In this document: piece after piece, positions 1 through 6,115 of the stretch | How positions within the stretch are numbered: position 1 is the first letter of the stretch | Layout: the number at the start of each line of letters is the position of its first letter | DNA from: Lachnospira sp. UBA5912 | Lineage (GTDB): Bacteria; Bacillota; Clostridia; Lachnospirales; Lachnospiraceae | Reading direction: 5' to 3' | Length of the DNA stretch: 10,362 nt | Assembly: GCA_002435585.1 (NCBI GenBank) | Contig: DJDY01000136.1 | Location: 1 to 10,362, forward strand | Translations under genes and position numbers: made by a program | Notes under the pieces: model-generated | Database searches by the model: none | Seen by the model: only the letters and a program-made list of their open reading frames with translations | What the model was told of the DNA's origin: nothing

Positions 1-54
1 CAGTATAGTCTGGATGAAAGAAGTTATATGATACAGTTTGATATTATATATTAA
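1..54 (+). CDS. possible 3' end of an upstream gene (partial)
   Basis: The first reading frame is open from the window edge to a TAA at 52-54, giving 17 residues that end in FDIIY. The other two + strand frames close sooner. A good terminator on the same strand follows at 233-266, which fits a + strand gene ending near here. Seventeen codons are far too few to identify a product, and an open stretch this short in AT-rich DNA could be chance. Confidence 0.25.
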   Translation, partial: QYSLDERSYMIQFDIIY

Positions 55-232
55 TTATTAATGGTTAATTATTGCTGCATATTATATTAGTAATATTAGT
101 ATGATGATAGTTTTATATTATTACTATATATTATTGTGGCATATAATGAGATGTTGTTTATCTGTTAAGTAACAATTAATATCTGGTTAATACATAATTA
201 TCGGCTGGCTATAATATTGATTATGATTTATG
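55..232. other. AT-rich intergenic spacer
   Basis: No coding frame is visible on either strand. The stretch is almost wholly A and T. It contains a perfect 9-bp tandem duplication (ATATTAGTA at 84-92 and 93-101). TAGTAATA (88-95) is complementary to TATTACTA (119-126) and could form a weak hairpin. The only other signal is a possible promoter at 187-215, listed separately. Confidence 0.5.
187..215 (+). promoter_or_regulatory. candidate sigma-A promoter for the rib leader
   Basis: TTAATA (187-192) and a perfect TATAAT (210-215) are separated by 17 bases. The predicted start of transcription is near 222. If it is used, the transcript would run into the hairpins at 233-266 and 289-357 before reaching ribD, making them attenuators. 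I found no convincing promoter between 357 and ribD. TATAAT matches occur by chance in DNA this AT-rich, so support is modest. Confidence 0.35.
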
Positions 233-266
233 TCCTGGGAATGATAAGTTCTCAGGATTTTTTTTT
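233..266 (+). terminator. Rho-independent terminator
   Basis: TCCTGGGAA (233-241) pairs with TTCTCAGGA (249-257) in a 9-bp stem with one G-U pair and a 7-base loop. A run of nine T residues (258-266) follows directly. This is a textbook intrinsic terminator on the + strand. It probably ends the gene upstream of the window, but it also lies within a possible rib leader. Confidence 0.8.
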
Positions 267-288
267 CAATAGTATAAGTTAGTAAAAG

Positions 289-357
289 ATTGCATCAGAG
301 TATTCTTTTATCAGGACATTTCCTGTTTGATTGAATATTCTGGTGCAATTTTTATTT
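289..357 (+). terminator. long hairpin with U-tract upstream of ribD (terminator or attenuator)
   Basis: Arms 289-305 and 333-349 pair over 17 positions, 15 Watson-Crick and two G-U, with no bulge. The apical part holds a second small stem, CAGGA (312-316) with TCCTG (321-325). The 3' arm runs into TTTTTATTT (349-357). It ends about 79 bases before the ribD start and comes after another good terminator, so terminating the upstream gene alone does not explain it. Inference: it attenuates transcription of the rib operon. No FMN aptamer precedes it. Confidence 0.65.
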
Positions 358-424
358 GAAAGGATTGGATTATTTTTATCAGTATATACATTTTAACTTT
401 TAACATAGTGTGTATTAAGAAAGC

Positions 425-429
425 AGGTG
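425..429 (+). promoter_or_regulatory. ribosome binding site that sets the ribD start
   Basis: AGGTG sits six bases before ATG 436. A longer reading would start at GTG 427, but that codon lies inside this Shine-Dalgarno sequence and would have no ribosome site of its own. The ATG at 436 is therefore preferred. Confidence 0.6.
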
Positions 430-435
430 ATATAT

Positions 436-1563
436 ATGTGTGAATACAGGAAAACGGATGATGAAAAATATATGAGGCGTGCCATAGAGCTTGCAAAAAA
501 GGGAATTGGCTGGACTAATCCTAACCCGATGGTTGGAGCAGTTATCGTAAAGGATGGGAAAGTAATAGGCGAAGGTTATCATAAGAAATATGGCGAACTT
601 CACGCAGAAACGACAGCTTTAAAAAACTGTACAGAAAGCGCAGAGGGAGCAACGATATATGTAACACTTGAACCATGTTGTCATCATGGAAAGCAGCCGC
701 CATGTACAGAGGCAATAATAAAGGCTGGAATAAGCCGTGTTGTAATAGGTTCCCTTGACCCTAATCCACTAGTGAGTGGAAAAGGAATAAAGATATTAAG
801 AAAACATAATATACAGGTTGATGATGAACTTGTGTGTAATAAAGAATGTATTGATATGAATTATGTATTCTTTAGCTATATTAAAGGAAAAATGCCCTAT
901 GTCATAGTTAAGTATGCGCAGACACTAGATGGAAAGATAGCAACACACACGGGACTGTCAAAGTGGATAACTGGTGATATCGCGAGGGAAAATGTTCATA
1001 AGGACAGGCATAGATATGCCGCCATTATGGTTGGAATAAATACAGTTCTTATGGATAATCCAATGCTTAACTGCCGGAGCAAAACAATAGATAATCCGCA
1101 TCAGCCGATAAGAATAGTATGTGATACGAAGCTTAGGATGCCATATGACAGCAATCTTGTTAAGACAGCAAAACAGATACCTGTATGGATAGCAACGTGT
1201 TGTCACGATAAAGAGCGCATAAGCAGATATGAAAAAGCAGGCTGTAATATTATAGAGCTGGAAGGAGGAAAGATAGATATAGAACAGCTTATGAGAATAC
1301 TTGGTGCAAGAGGAATAGACAGCTGTATATGTGAAGGTGGTGCCTCTCTTAACTGGAGTGTAATAAATAGTGGTATGGCAAAAAGAATACAGGCATATAT
1401 AGCGCCTAAGATATTTGGCGGCAGGAATGCCCCTTCACCAGTTGCAGGTATGGGAGTGGATACACCTGATGATGCGGTGAAACTTAAAGATTATACAGTA
1501 ATAAGGCTTGGAGATGACATTCTGATAGAAGGTGAAATAGAAAATGTTTACAGGAATTATTGA
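436..1563 (+). CDS. ribD: bifunctional riboflavin deaminase/reductase RibD
   Basis: RibD carries out two successive cytosolic steps of riboflavin synthesis. The N-terminal domain deaminates the pyrimidine ring and the C-terminal domain reduces the ribosyl side chain with NADPH, giving 5-amino-6-ribitylamino-uracil phosphate. From ATG 436 the protein has 375 residues, usual for the fused enzyme. The deaminase domain (about 1-145) has the zinc site: H56 in HAE, with E58 as proton shuttle, then C81 and C90 in PCCHHGKQPPC, with the same 25 and 9 spacing as in E. coli RibD. The reductase domain begins near YVIVKYAQTLDGKIA and contains SKWITG and, near the end, CEGGASLN and YIAPKIFGG. The stop codon overlaps ribE by 20 bases, suggesting coupled translation. 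Assignment is near certain; only the start (436 or 427) is open. Confidence 0.96.
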   Translation: MCEYRKTDDEKYMRRAIELAKKGIGWTNPNPMVGAVIVKDGKVIGEGYHKKYGELHAETTALKNCTESAEGATIYVTLEPCCHHGKQPPCTEAIIKAGISRVVIGSLDPNPLVSGKGIKILRKHNIQVDDELVCNKECIDMNYVFFSYIKGKMPYVIVKYAQTLDGKIATHTGLSKWITGDIARENVHKDRHRYAAIMVGINTVLMDNPMLNCRSKTIDNPHQPIRIVCDTKLRMPYDSNLVKTAKQIPVWIATCCHDKERISRYEKAGCNIIELEGGKIDIEQLMRILGARGIDSCICEGGASLNWSVINSGMAKRIQAYIAPKIFGGRNAPSPVAGMGVDTPDDAVKLKDYTVIRLGDDILIEGEIENVYRNY

Positions 1564-2245
1564 AGAAATCGGACATATAAAAGCTGTGAAAAAACAGATA
1601 TTTTCACAGGTGATTGTCATAGAAGCCTCGAAGGTATTAGAGGGGACTGATATAGGTGACAGCATAGCCGTGAATGGGATATGTCTTACGGTGACAGCGA
1701 TAGGAAAAGGACAGTTCAGTGCAGATGTAATGCACGAAACGGTAAGGAGAACATCCCTGAAAAATATACGAGCAGGTTCGCGGGTTAATCTTGAACGTGC
1801 AATGAGTGCAGATGGAAGGTTTGGCGGACACATGGTATCAGGGCATATAGATGGCACAGGAACAGTCACAGATATAAGAAAAGATGATAATGCCGTGTGG
1901 TACAGAATAAATGCAGATGACAGTATATTAAGATATGTTGTGGAAAAAGGTTCAATAACGATAGATGGAATAAGCCTTACGGTTGCCACTGTGACAGATA
2001 AGTACTTTGAGGTGTCGGTAATACCGCATACAAGAGAGGTGACAATACTTGGTGATAAAAGACTGTCGGACGTTGTTAATATTGAAACAGATATAATTGC
2101 CAAATATGTTGAGAAGCTGTTATGTCCGTATGGCGGCAGCGAGGCTGCATCAAATAACAGCAGCGGCACTTATAACCAGTCATTTGGTAGGAGTTGTAAT
2201 GATATGGGAATAACTAAGGAGTTCCTATTGAAAAATGGGTTTTAA
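1544..2245 (+). CDS. ribE: riboflavin synthase alpha chain
   Basis: Riboflavin synthase converts two molecules of 6,7-dimethyl-8-ribityllumazine to riboflavin plus the pyrimidine that RibH reuses. The 233-residue protein opens with the family signature MFTGIIEEIG and consists of two repeated lumazine-binding barrels. Barrel one contains IAVNGICLTVT and barrel two contains ITIDGISLTVA; HMVSGHIDGTG (from residue 96) sits at the junction. The C-terminus ends with the usual helix (GITKEFLLKNGF). Before it lies a Ser/Asn/Gly-rich linker, about residues 194-221, which appears longer than is typical and accounts for the extra length over the common ~215 residues. AAGGTG (1529-1534) lies inside the end of ribD and precedes ATG 1544, so the two genes are probably translationally coupled. 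Confidence 0.95.
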   Translation: MFTGIIEEIGHIKAVKKQIFSQVIVIEASKVLEGTDIGDSIAVNGICLTVTAIGKGQFSADVMHETVRRTSLKNIRAGSRVNLERAMSADGRFGGHMVSGHIDGTGTVTDIRKDDNAVWYRINADDSILRYVVEKGSITIDGISLTVATVTDKYFEVSVIPHTREVTILGDKRLSDVVNIETDIIAKYVEKLLCPYGGSEAASNNSSGTYNQSFGRSCNDMGITKEFLLKNGF

Positions 2246-2388
2246 TGTCAATTAATACAATGTTGATACGTTTCTACTCTCTATATTCTGGATATGAGGT
2301 AGCATATATAAACTGGTATATTAATATTTAAAATTTTTGGATAACTTGGAAATAACATGGAAGTATAACACCTGGAAGGGAGTAGTTT

Positions 2389-3582
2389 ATGTTTGAATTT
2401 AATACAGTAGAAGAAGCAGTTAAAGACTTAAAAGACGGAAAGCTTATCATAGTTACAGATGATGATGACAGAGAGAATGAGGGCGATTTGATATGTGCGG
2501 CAGAATATGCCACAACAGAAAATGTCAACTTTATGGCGACATACGGAAGAGGTCTTATATGTATGCCTATGAGCGAGGAAATAAGCAGAAAGCTGTGCTT
2601 TCCACAGATGGTATCAGAAAACACAGATAATCATGAGACGGCATTTACAGTGTCAATAGACCATGTGGATACAACTACCGGAATATCTGCACAGGAGAGA
2701 GGGTATACAACAAGAAGTGTTGTTAGTGATACTGCAAGACCACAGGACTTTAGAAGACCGGGACATAACTTCCCGCTTGTTGCAAAGAAAAACGGAGTTC
2801 TTGAAAGAAACGGACATACAGAGGCAACAGTTGACCTTATGCGTATAGCAGGCTTAAAGGAGTGTGGATTATGTTGTGAAATCATGAAAGATGATGGAAC
2901 AATGATGAGAAAGGATGATCTTATAGAGCTTTCTAAAAAATGGAATCTTAAGTTCATCACAATAAAGGCTATTCAGGAGTACAGAAAAAAGAATGAAAAG
3001 CTTGTTGAGTGTGTGGCTGTGACAAAAATGCCAACTAAGTATGGTGAATTTGTGGCACACTGTTATATCAATAAGCTGAATGGTGAACATCATGTAGCAC
3101 TTGTTAAAGGTGATATAGGTGATGGAGATAATCTTTTATGTCGTGTGCATTCCGAGTGTCTTACAGGTGATGCATTTGGTTCGCTCAAATGTGACTGCGG
3201 ACAGCAGCTTGCTTCTGCCATGACACAGATTAATAAAGAAGGCAGGGGGGTGCTGTTATATATGAGACAGGAAGGAAGAGGCATAGGCCTTGTAAATAAG
3301 TTAAGGGCGTATGCACTCCAGGATGAAGGTATGGATACACTTGATGCCAATATAGCACTGGGATTTCCGGGTGATATGAGAGAGTATTACATAGGTGCAC
3401 AGATACTAAAAGACCTTGGTGCTAAAACATTAAGACTTCTTACCAATAATCCTGATAAAGTGTATCAGCTTTCAGACTTTGGCATGCAGATAAGTGAAAG
3501 AGTTCCGATTAAGATGGAGACAACACCTTATGATGGCTTCTATCTTAAGACAAAGAAAATAAGGATGGGTCATATGCTGTGA
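2389..3582 (+). CDS. ribBA: bifunctional DHBP synthase / GTP cyclohydrolase II RibBA
   Basis: This fused enzyme makes both starting compounds of the pathway: 3,4-dihydroxy-2-butanone 4-phosphate from ribulose 5-phosphate (N-terminal half, RibB) and the diaminopyrimidine from GTP (C-terminal half, RibA). It has 397 residues, standard for RibBA. The RibB half has the acidic motif [10 protein letters not shown] (24-33), TGISAQERG and RPGHNFPL. The RibA half has [10 protein letters not shown] with zinc cysteines C257, C268 and C270 in the usual C-x10-C-x-C pattern, [18 protein letters not shown] and the terminal RMGH. The segment between ERVPI and YLKTK reads [10 protein letters not shown], without the asparagine-rich form usual there. 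GGAAGGGAG (2374-2382) lies six bases before ATG. The 143-base gap after ribE shows no riboswitch or clear promoter, so the gene is probably read from the ribD transcript. Confidence 0.96.
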   Translation: MFEFNTVEEAVKDLKDGKLIIVTDDDDRENEGDLICAAEYATTENVNFMATYGRGLICMPMSEEISRKLCFPQMVSENTDNHETAFTVSIDHVDTTTGISAQERGYTTRSVVSDTARPQDFRRPGHNFPLVAKKNGVLERNGHTEATVDLMRIAGLKECGLCCEIMKDDGTMMRKDDLIELSKKWNLKFITIKAIQEYRKKNEKLVECVAVTKMPTKYGEFVAHCYINKLNGEHHVALVKGDIGDGDNLLCRVHSECLTGDAFGSLKCDCGQQLASAMTQINKEGRGVLLYMRQEGRGIGLVNKLRAYALQDEGMDTLDANIALGFPGDMREYYIGAQILKDLGAKTLRLLTNNPDKVYQLSDFGMQISERVPIKMETTPYDGFYLKTKKIRMGHML

Positions 3583-3587
3583 ATCAT

Positions 3588-3627
3588 CTGATTGATGTAT
3601 TCGGATTGCCATATTGCTTCGCAATTC
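3588..3627 (-). repeat. REP-like dispersed element, copy 1
   Basis: Read on the - strand, these 40 bases match 5046-5085 on the + strand at 32 positions. Both copies contain a small hairpin, ATTGC-NNN-GCAAT, whose stem is identical while the loop differs (GAA here, ATA in copy 2). Both continue into GCAATCC and a shared TACATCA. The element starts five bases after the ribBA stop. A short intergenic palindromic repeat in two orientations resembles the REP class; its abundance in the genome cannot be judged from this window. Confidence 0.6.
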
Positions 3628-3655
3628 GCACAATCCTCTAACACCGAAGATTGTG
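3601..3655 (+). promoter_or_regulatory. structured ribBA-ribH spacer with alternative pairings
   Basis: CACAATC (3629-3635) is perfectly complementary to GATTGTG (3649-3655), and its CAATC core also pairs with upstream GGATTG (3603-3608, through CAATCC 3631-3636). These two pairings exclude each other. The local hairpin ATTGC-TTC-GCAAT (3613-3625) can form inside the second. No U-run follows, so this is not an intrinsic terminator. It could be an RNA processing or stability element between ribBA and ribH, or just the shape of the inserted repeat. Confidence 0.35.
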
Positions 3656-3706
3656 TATGTATTGAAAAAATAAGACACATATAAATTCAAAAAGGAGAAT
3701 AAAATA

Positions 3707-4174
3707 ATGAGAGTATTAGAAGGAAAATTAGTAGACAATGGAACAAGAGTAGGAATAGTAGCAGCAAGGTTTAATGAATTTATCGTATCAAAGCTTATAG
3801 GCGGTGCGCACGATGGTCTTGTAAGACATGGAGTCAGTGAAGATAATATCGACCTTGCATGGGTTCCAGGCGCATTTGAAATTCCACTTATAGCTTCAAA
3901 GATGGCAAGGAGTGGAAAGTATGATGCTGTTATATGTCTTGGAGCAGTTATAAGAGGTGCAACAAGCCATTATGATTATGTGTGTGCAGAAGTATCAAAG
4001 GGCATAGCAAGTGTATCACTTAATTCAGATATTCCGGTTATGTTCGGTGTTCTTACAACAGACACCATAGAGCAGGCTATAGAACGTGCTGGTACTAAGG
4101 CTGGAAATAAGGGATTTGAGTGTGCAGAGGGTGCTATTGAGATGGTTAATCTTTCTCGTGAGCTTGAGAAGTGA
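3707..4174 (+). CDS. ribH: 6,7-dimethyl-8-ribityllumazine synthase (riboflavin synthase beta)
   Basis: RibH condenses the ribitylamino-pyrimidine with the butanone phosphate made by RibBA, forming the lumazine substrate of RibE. In this family it often assembles into a 60-subunit shell. The 155-residue protein is the usual size. It has the N-terminal strand [10 protein letters not shown], the VPGAFEIP substrate motif, [16 protein letters not shown] with the conserved histidine, and [15 protein letters not shown] followed by [17 protein letters not shown] (3691-3697) lies nine bases before the start. It is last in the operon order ribD-ribE-ribBA-ribH, the same as in Bacillus. Its stop overlaps a small hairpin (4173-4190) with a poor T-run, so readthrough into the MATE remnant is likely. 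Confidence 0.96.
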   Translation: MRVLEGKLVDNGTRVGIVAARFNEFIVSKLIGGAHDGLVRHGVSEDNIDLAWVPGAFEIPLIASKMARSGKYDAVICLGAVIRGATSHYDYVCAEVSKGIASVSLNSDIPVMFGVLTTDTIEQAIERAGTKAGNKGFECAEGAIEMVNLSRELEK

Positions 4175-4181
4175 ATTCCAA

Positions 4182-4210
4182 TTGGGATTCTTGGTTAATT
4201 ATGGTATAAT
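4182..4210 (+). promoter_or_regulatory. sigma-A promoter upstream of the MATE remnant
   Basis: TTGGGA (4182-4187) and a perfect TATAAT (4205-4210) are 17 bases apart, and the -10 is extended by TG at 4202-4203. This is the best promoter-like sequence in the window. Transcription would start near 4217. The first in-frame start downstream, ATG 4253, opens only 12 codons (to TGA 4289-4291) before the MATE remnant begins in another frame. The promoter probably once served the complete MATE gene. Confidence 0.7.
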
Positions 4211-4310
4211 CAACGCAAAGAAAAGACATATAGCAGGCAGGTATAGTGAGAAATGAACAAAAAGTTACAAGAGTTGTTTCAGCTGGTTTGACAGTCATGA
4301 GTTACATTCT

Positions 4311-4961
4311 ATGCTTCAGCTTGCAGTTCCTTCGGTTCTACAGCAATCTACAGTGTCAGTCGGTATGATGATAGTACAGGCAGTTGTAAATCCTTTTGGT
4401 ACACAGGCACTAGCAGGTTATGCGGCAACAATGAGGGTAGAGAATGTATTTTCACTAATATTTGTATCTATTGGTAATGCAGTTTCACCATATGTTTCAC
4501 AGAATCTTGGTGCGAAGAAAACATGGCGGATAAGAAAGGGATATCATGCTGCACTGATATTAGATGCATGTTTTGCTGCTCTGGCTTTCATAGTCATTGA
4601 AACACTGCACACACAGATTTCATCGTTATTTTTAGGTAAAGATGGAACTGCAATAGCCTATCAGGTGTCTGGTGATTATATGAAATGGCTAGGTTATTTT
4701 TTTATCTTTATGGGTATTAAGATGGCGACAGATGGAGTTTTACGTGGACTTGGGATTATGCGGCCGTTTTTAATTGCTAATATGGTAAATCTTGCTATAC
4801 GTTTATCAGTTGCTTTGATATGTGCCCCTCGTTTTGGTATTACATTTGTATGGCTTGCTGTACCAGTGGGTTGGTTTGCCAATTTTATGATTTCATATAT
4901 AGCACTTAGTAAATCATGGCCAGCTGATAAAAACATCAATTATGATAATCTACAAAAATAG
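4311..4961 (+). pseudogene. MATE-family efflux transporter, C-terminal half only
   Basis: The 216 uninterrupted residues correspond to the second six-helix bundle of a MATE (multi-antimicrobial extrusion) transporter. Family features are LAVPSVLQQSTVSVG at the start of the seventh helix, VQAVVNPFGTQALAGYAA, then IGNAVSPYVSQNLGAKK and GVLRGLG. Whole MATE proteins have about 450 residues, so the first six helices are missing. ATG 4311 has no Shine-Dalgarno sequence and lies inside the helix-7 leader, so it is unlikely to be a native start. The same frame upstream runs only to a stop at 4254-4256, and a 12-codon stub (ATG 4253 to TGA 4289-4291) in another frame may be what remains of the original N-terminus. 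An internal deletion is the simplest explanation. A deliberate half-transporter is less likely, since MATE proteins work as single chains. It ends just before a terminator. Confidence 0.75.
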
Positions 4962-4991
4962 ATAACTTGAAAAGTTTGCATATATTATATA

Positions 4992-5031
4992 AAGAACAGC
5001 TTCAGATATATCAGAAGCTGTTCTTCTTGTT
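4992..5031. terminator. terminator between convergent genes, probably bidirectional
   Basis: AAGAACAGCTTC (4992-5003) and GAAGCTGTTCTT (5014-5025) form a perfect 12-bp stem around a 10-base loop. On the + strand CTTGTT follows, ending the rib operon and MATE remnant. On the - strand the stem is followed by TATATAAT, so it may also end the convergent transporter gene. Confidence 0.8.
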
Positions 5032-5045
5032 ATTAGTTTATTAGT

Positions 5046-5085
5046 GAATTGCATAGCAATGTAGCAATCCTGATACATCAGTGAG
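5046..5085 (+). repeat. REP-like dispersed element, copy 2
   Basis: This is the second copy of the 40-base element whose inverse lies at 3588-3627, identical at 32 of 40 positions. The hairpin ATTGC-ATA-GCAAT keeps the stem of copy 1 with a different loop. It lies in the spacer between two convergent genes and runs directly into the inverted repeat at 5081-5111, which copy 1 lacks. Confidence 0.6.
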
Positions 5086-5111
5086 TGGCAAAATTTACTT
5101 TTGACACTCAC
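5081..5111. repeat. inverted repeat GTGAGTG...CACTCAC
   Basis: GTGAGTG (5081-5087) and CACTCAC (5105-5111) are perfect inverted arms. Inside, AAAA (5090-5093) and TTTT (5099-5102) can extend the stem past a 2x2 mismatch. It adjoins REP-like copy 2 and may be part of a larger mobile or structural element. ATCATTTT follows on the + strand, too weak to call a terminator. Confidence 0.5.
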
Positions 5112-5145
5112 ATCATTTTATATAATAAAACGACATGTGTTTGTA

Positions 5146-5161
5146 GTTAAGAATTCTTAAC
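5146..5161. repeat. 16-bp perfect palindrome over the ECF stop codon
   Basis: GTTAAGAATTCTTAAC is an exact palindrome spanning the last codons and stop of the ECF gene. It could form a 6-bp hairpin with an AATT loop at the mRNA end. No T-run follows. It may be coincidence. Confidence 0.4.
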
Positions 5162-5791
5162 AAGCACTGCATATAATGTTCTTGCAAGTATACTGGCTAC
5201 AACGAAGCATACAACAGCTTCAATAGCACCCTGTGTTCCAACGAAAGCAACAACGAATGTAAATGGGTTGCCAACACCAAACTTAGTTACATAAGTCTGG
5301 ATAAAGTCAGTTCTGTAGAAAAGTGCTACAAGTGTACTCATGAAGAGTAATGTGTTAAGAAGAGGGCAGCAAAGACTTGCTATATAATAAGAAATCTTCT
5401 GGACACTTTTAATGTTGTGCAGAGCCTTAAAGATAAGACCTGTGAGCAGACCCTCAAGAGTTCTTGGTATAACTGTAAGTATTATAGTAAACACAGGGTT
5501 AATGTTAAATAAAGCAAATGTAAATACTGAACCACCAGTTACAGCCTGATAAAGACTTGTAAGACCAAAAGTAAGACCACATATAAGACCGCCAACTGGT
5601 CCAAGTATTATAGCACCAACAGCTACCGGAATAGTAAGGAAAGTAATAGTAAGACCTGGAAGCTTGATATAACCAAGTGGTGTGAAAGCCATAATAATAA
5701 TAATAGCTATCATAGCGGCAAGTTCTACCATATACTTAGTTGTAAATGTTTTCTTAGCCACTGCTGTGTTGTTTGTTTCAATGTTACTCAT
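5147..5791 (-). CDS. ECF transporter S component (substrate-binding membrane subunit)
   Basis: This 214-residue, very hydrophobic protein resembles the substrate-capture (S) subunits of energy-coupling factor vitamin importers of the PF12822 type. After a 20-residue polar N-terminus come about six membrane segments. The stretch TPLGYIKLPGLTITFLTIPV followed by GAIILGPVGGLICGLTFGLTSL is characteristic of this family, and VIPRTLEGLLTGLIFKAL fits a later helix. Such subunits dock on a shared EcfAA'T module encoded elsewhere; none of those genes is here. Substrate is not determined by sequence inspection. The general pattern looks more like pantothenate-type than typical RibU proteins, but proximity to the riboflavin genes makes a flavin worth testing. 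AGGAG (5798-5802, - strand) lies six bases before ATG 5791. The gene is convergent with the rib/MATE unit and has its own promoter. Confidence 0.85.
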   Translation of the reverse strand: MSNIETNNTAVAKKTFTTKYMVELAAMIAIIIIMAFTPLGYIKLPGLTITFLTIPVAVGAIILGPVGGLICGLTFGLTSLYQAVTGGSVFTFALFNINPVFTIILTVIPRTLEGLLTGLIFKALHNIKSVQKISYYIASLCCPLLNTLLFMSTLVALFYRTDFIQTYVTKFGVGNPFTFVVAFVGTQGAIEAVVCFVVASILARTLYAVLVKNS

Positions 5792-5806
5792 AATATTCTC
5801 CTTTTC

Positions 5807-5841
5807 GTCTGATAAAATGGCAAACCGCCTGTCTTTCAGAC
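5807..5841 (-). promoter_or_regulatory. short structured 5' leader of the ECF gene
   Basis: On the - strand, GTCTGA (5841-5836) can pair with TCAGAC (5812-5807), closing a stem that ends four bases before the Shine-Dalgarno region. Inside, GTCTGAAAGAC can instead form its own small hairpin, and GGC-GGTTT-GCC another, so the arms have alternative partners. The predicted leader is only about 65 bases. It does not match any riboswitch class I know by eye (FMN, TPP, THF, preQ1, cobalamin). It may modulate translation, but covariation evidence is lacking. Confidence 0.35.
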
Positions 5842-5857
5842 ATTATTATTAGTAGCG

Positions 5858-5866
5858 TTTATATCA
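5858..5866 (-). promoter_or_regulatory. extended -10 promoter for the ECF gene
   Basis: Read on the - strand, TGATATAAA carries the TG extension and a TATAAA -10 hexamer. No good -35 lies 17 bases upstream, which is tolerated by extended -10 promoters. Transcription would start near 5850 and give a leader of roughly 60-65 bases. Confidence 0.5.
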
Positions 5867-6115
5867 TGGAAATGCATAAAAATGTTTAGAACAAACAGAA
5901 TGTAAGAATATATTATGAATTGAGTAATAATCAGAAAATTCTAAATTCACAGGATAATTAAAATCAAATCATAAATATTATATAGATACCCGGATTCAAT
6001 ATATACAATGTTTACACGCCAGTGCAGGTCGCGCATCATTAAGTCTTATAATAAATATAAGGTATCAAAATTATAAATGGTAATAATAAACTAATAAACT
6101 TAATTCTGATGCATT

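Noticed and set aside
270..435. FMN riboswitch upstream of ribD
   Set aside because: None of the conserved aptamer blocks is present and the space between terminator 1 and ribD is too small once the 289-357 hairpin is taken out.
1435..2169. 244-codon open frame on the - strand opposite ribD/ribE
   Set aside because: It lies wholly over ribE and the end of ribD, which have clear family motifs. Its composition is what an antisense frame of a gene gives, and no ribosome site precedes it.
2246..2388. separate promoter or riboswitch for ribBA
   Set aside because: TTGATA (2263-2268) and several TATA-like hexamers exist, but none has a 16-18 base spacing, and no aptamer motif is present.
4173..4190. 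hairpin at the ribH stop as operon terminator
   Set aside because: The 7-bp stem GAATTCC/GGGATTC is followed only by TTGGTT, and the region doubles as the -35 of a strong promoter. The better terminator is at 4992-5031.
6014..6037. G+C-rich patch as a tRNA or small RNA fragment
   Set aside because: It stands out from the AT-rich surroundings but forms no cloverleaf or extended stem. At most it lies between a TTTACA (6011-6016) and a poor -10.
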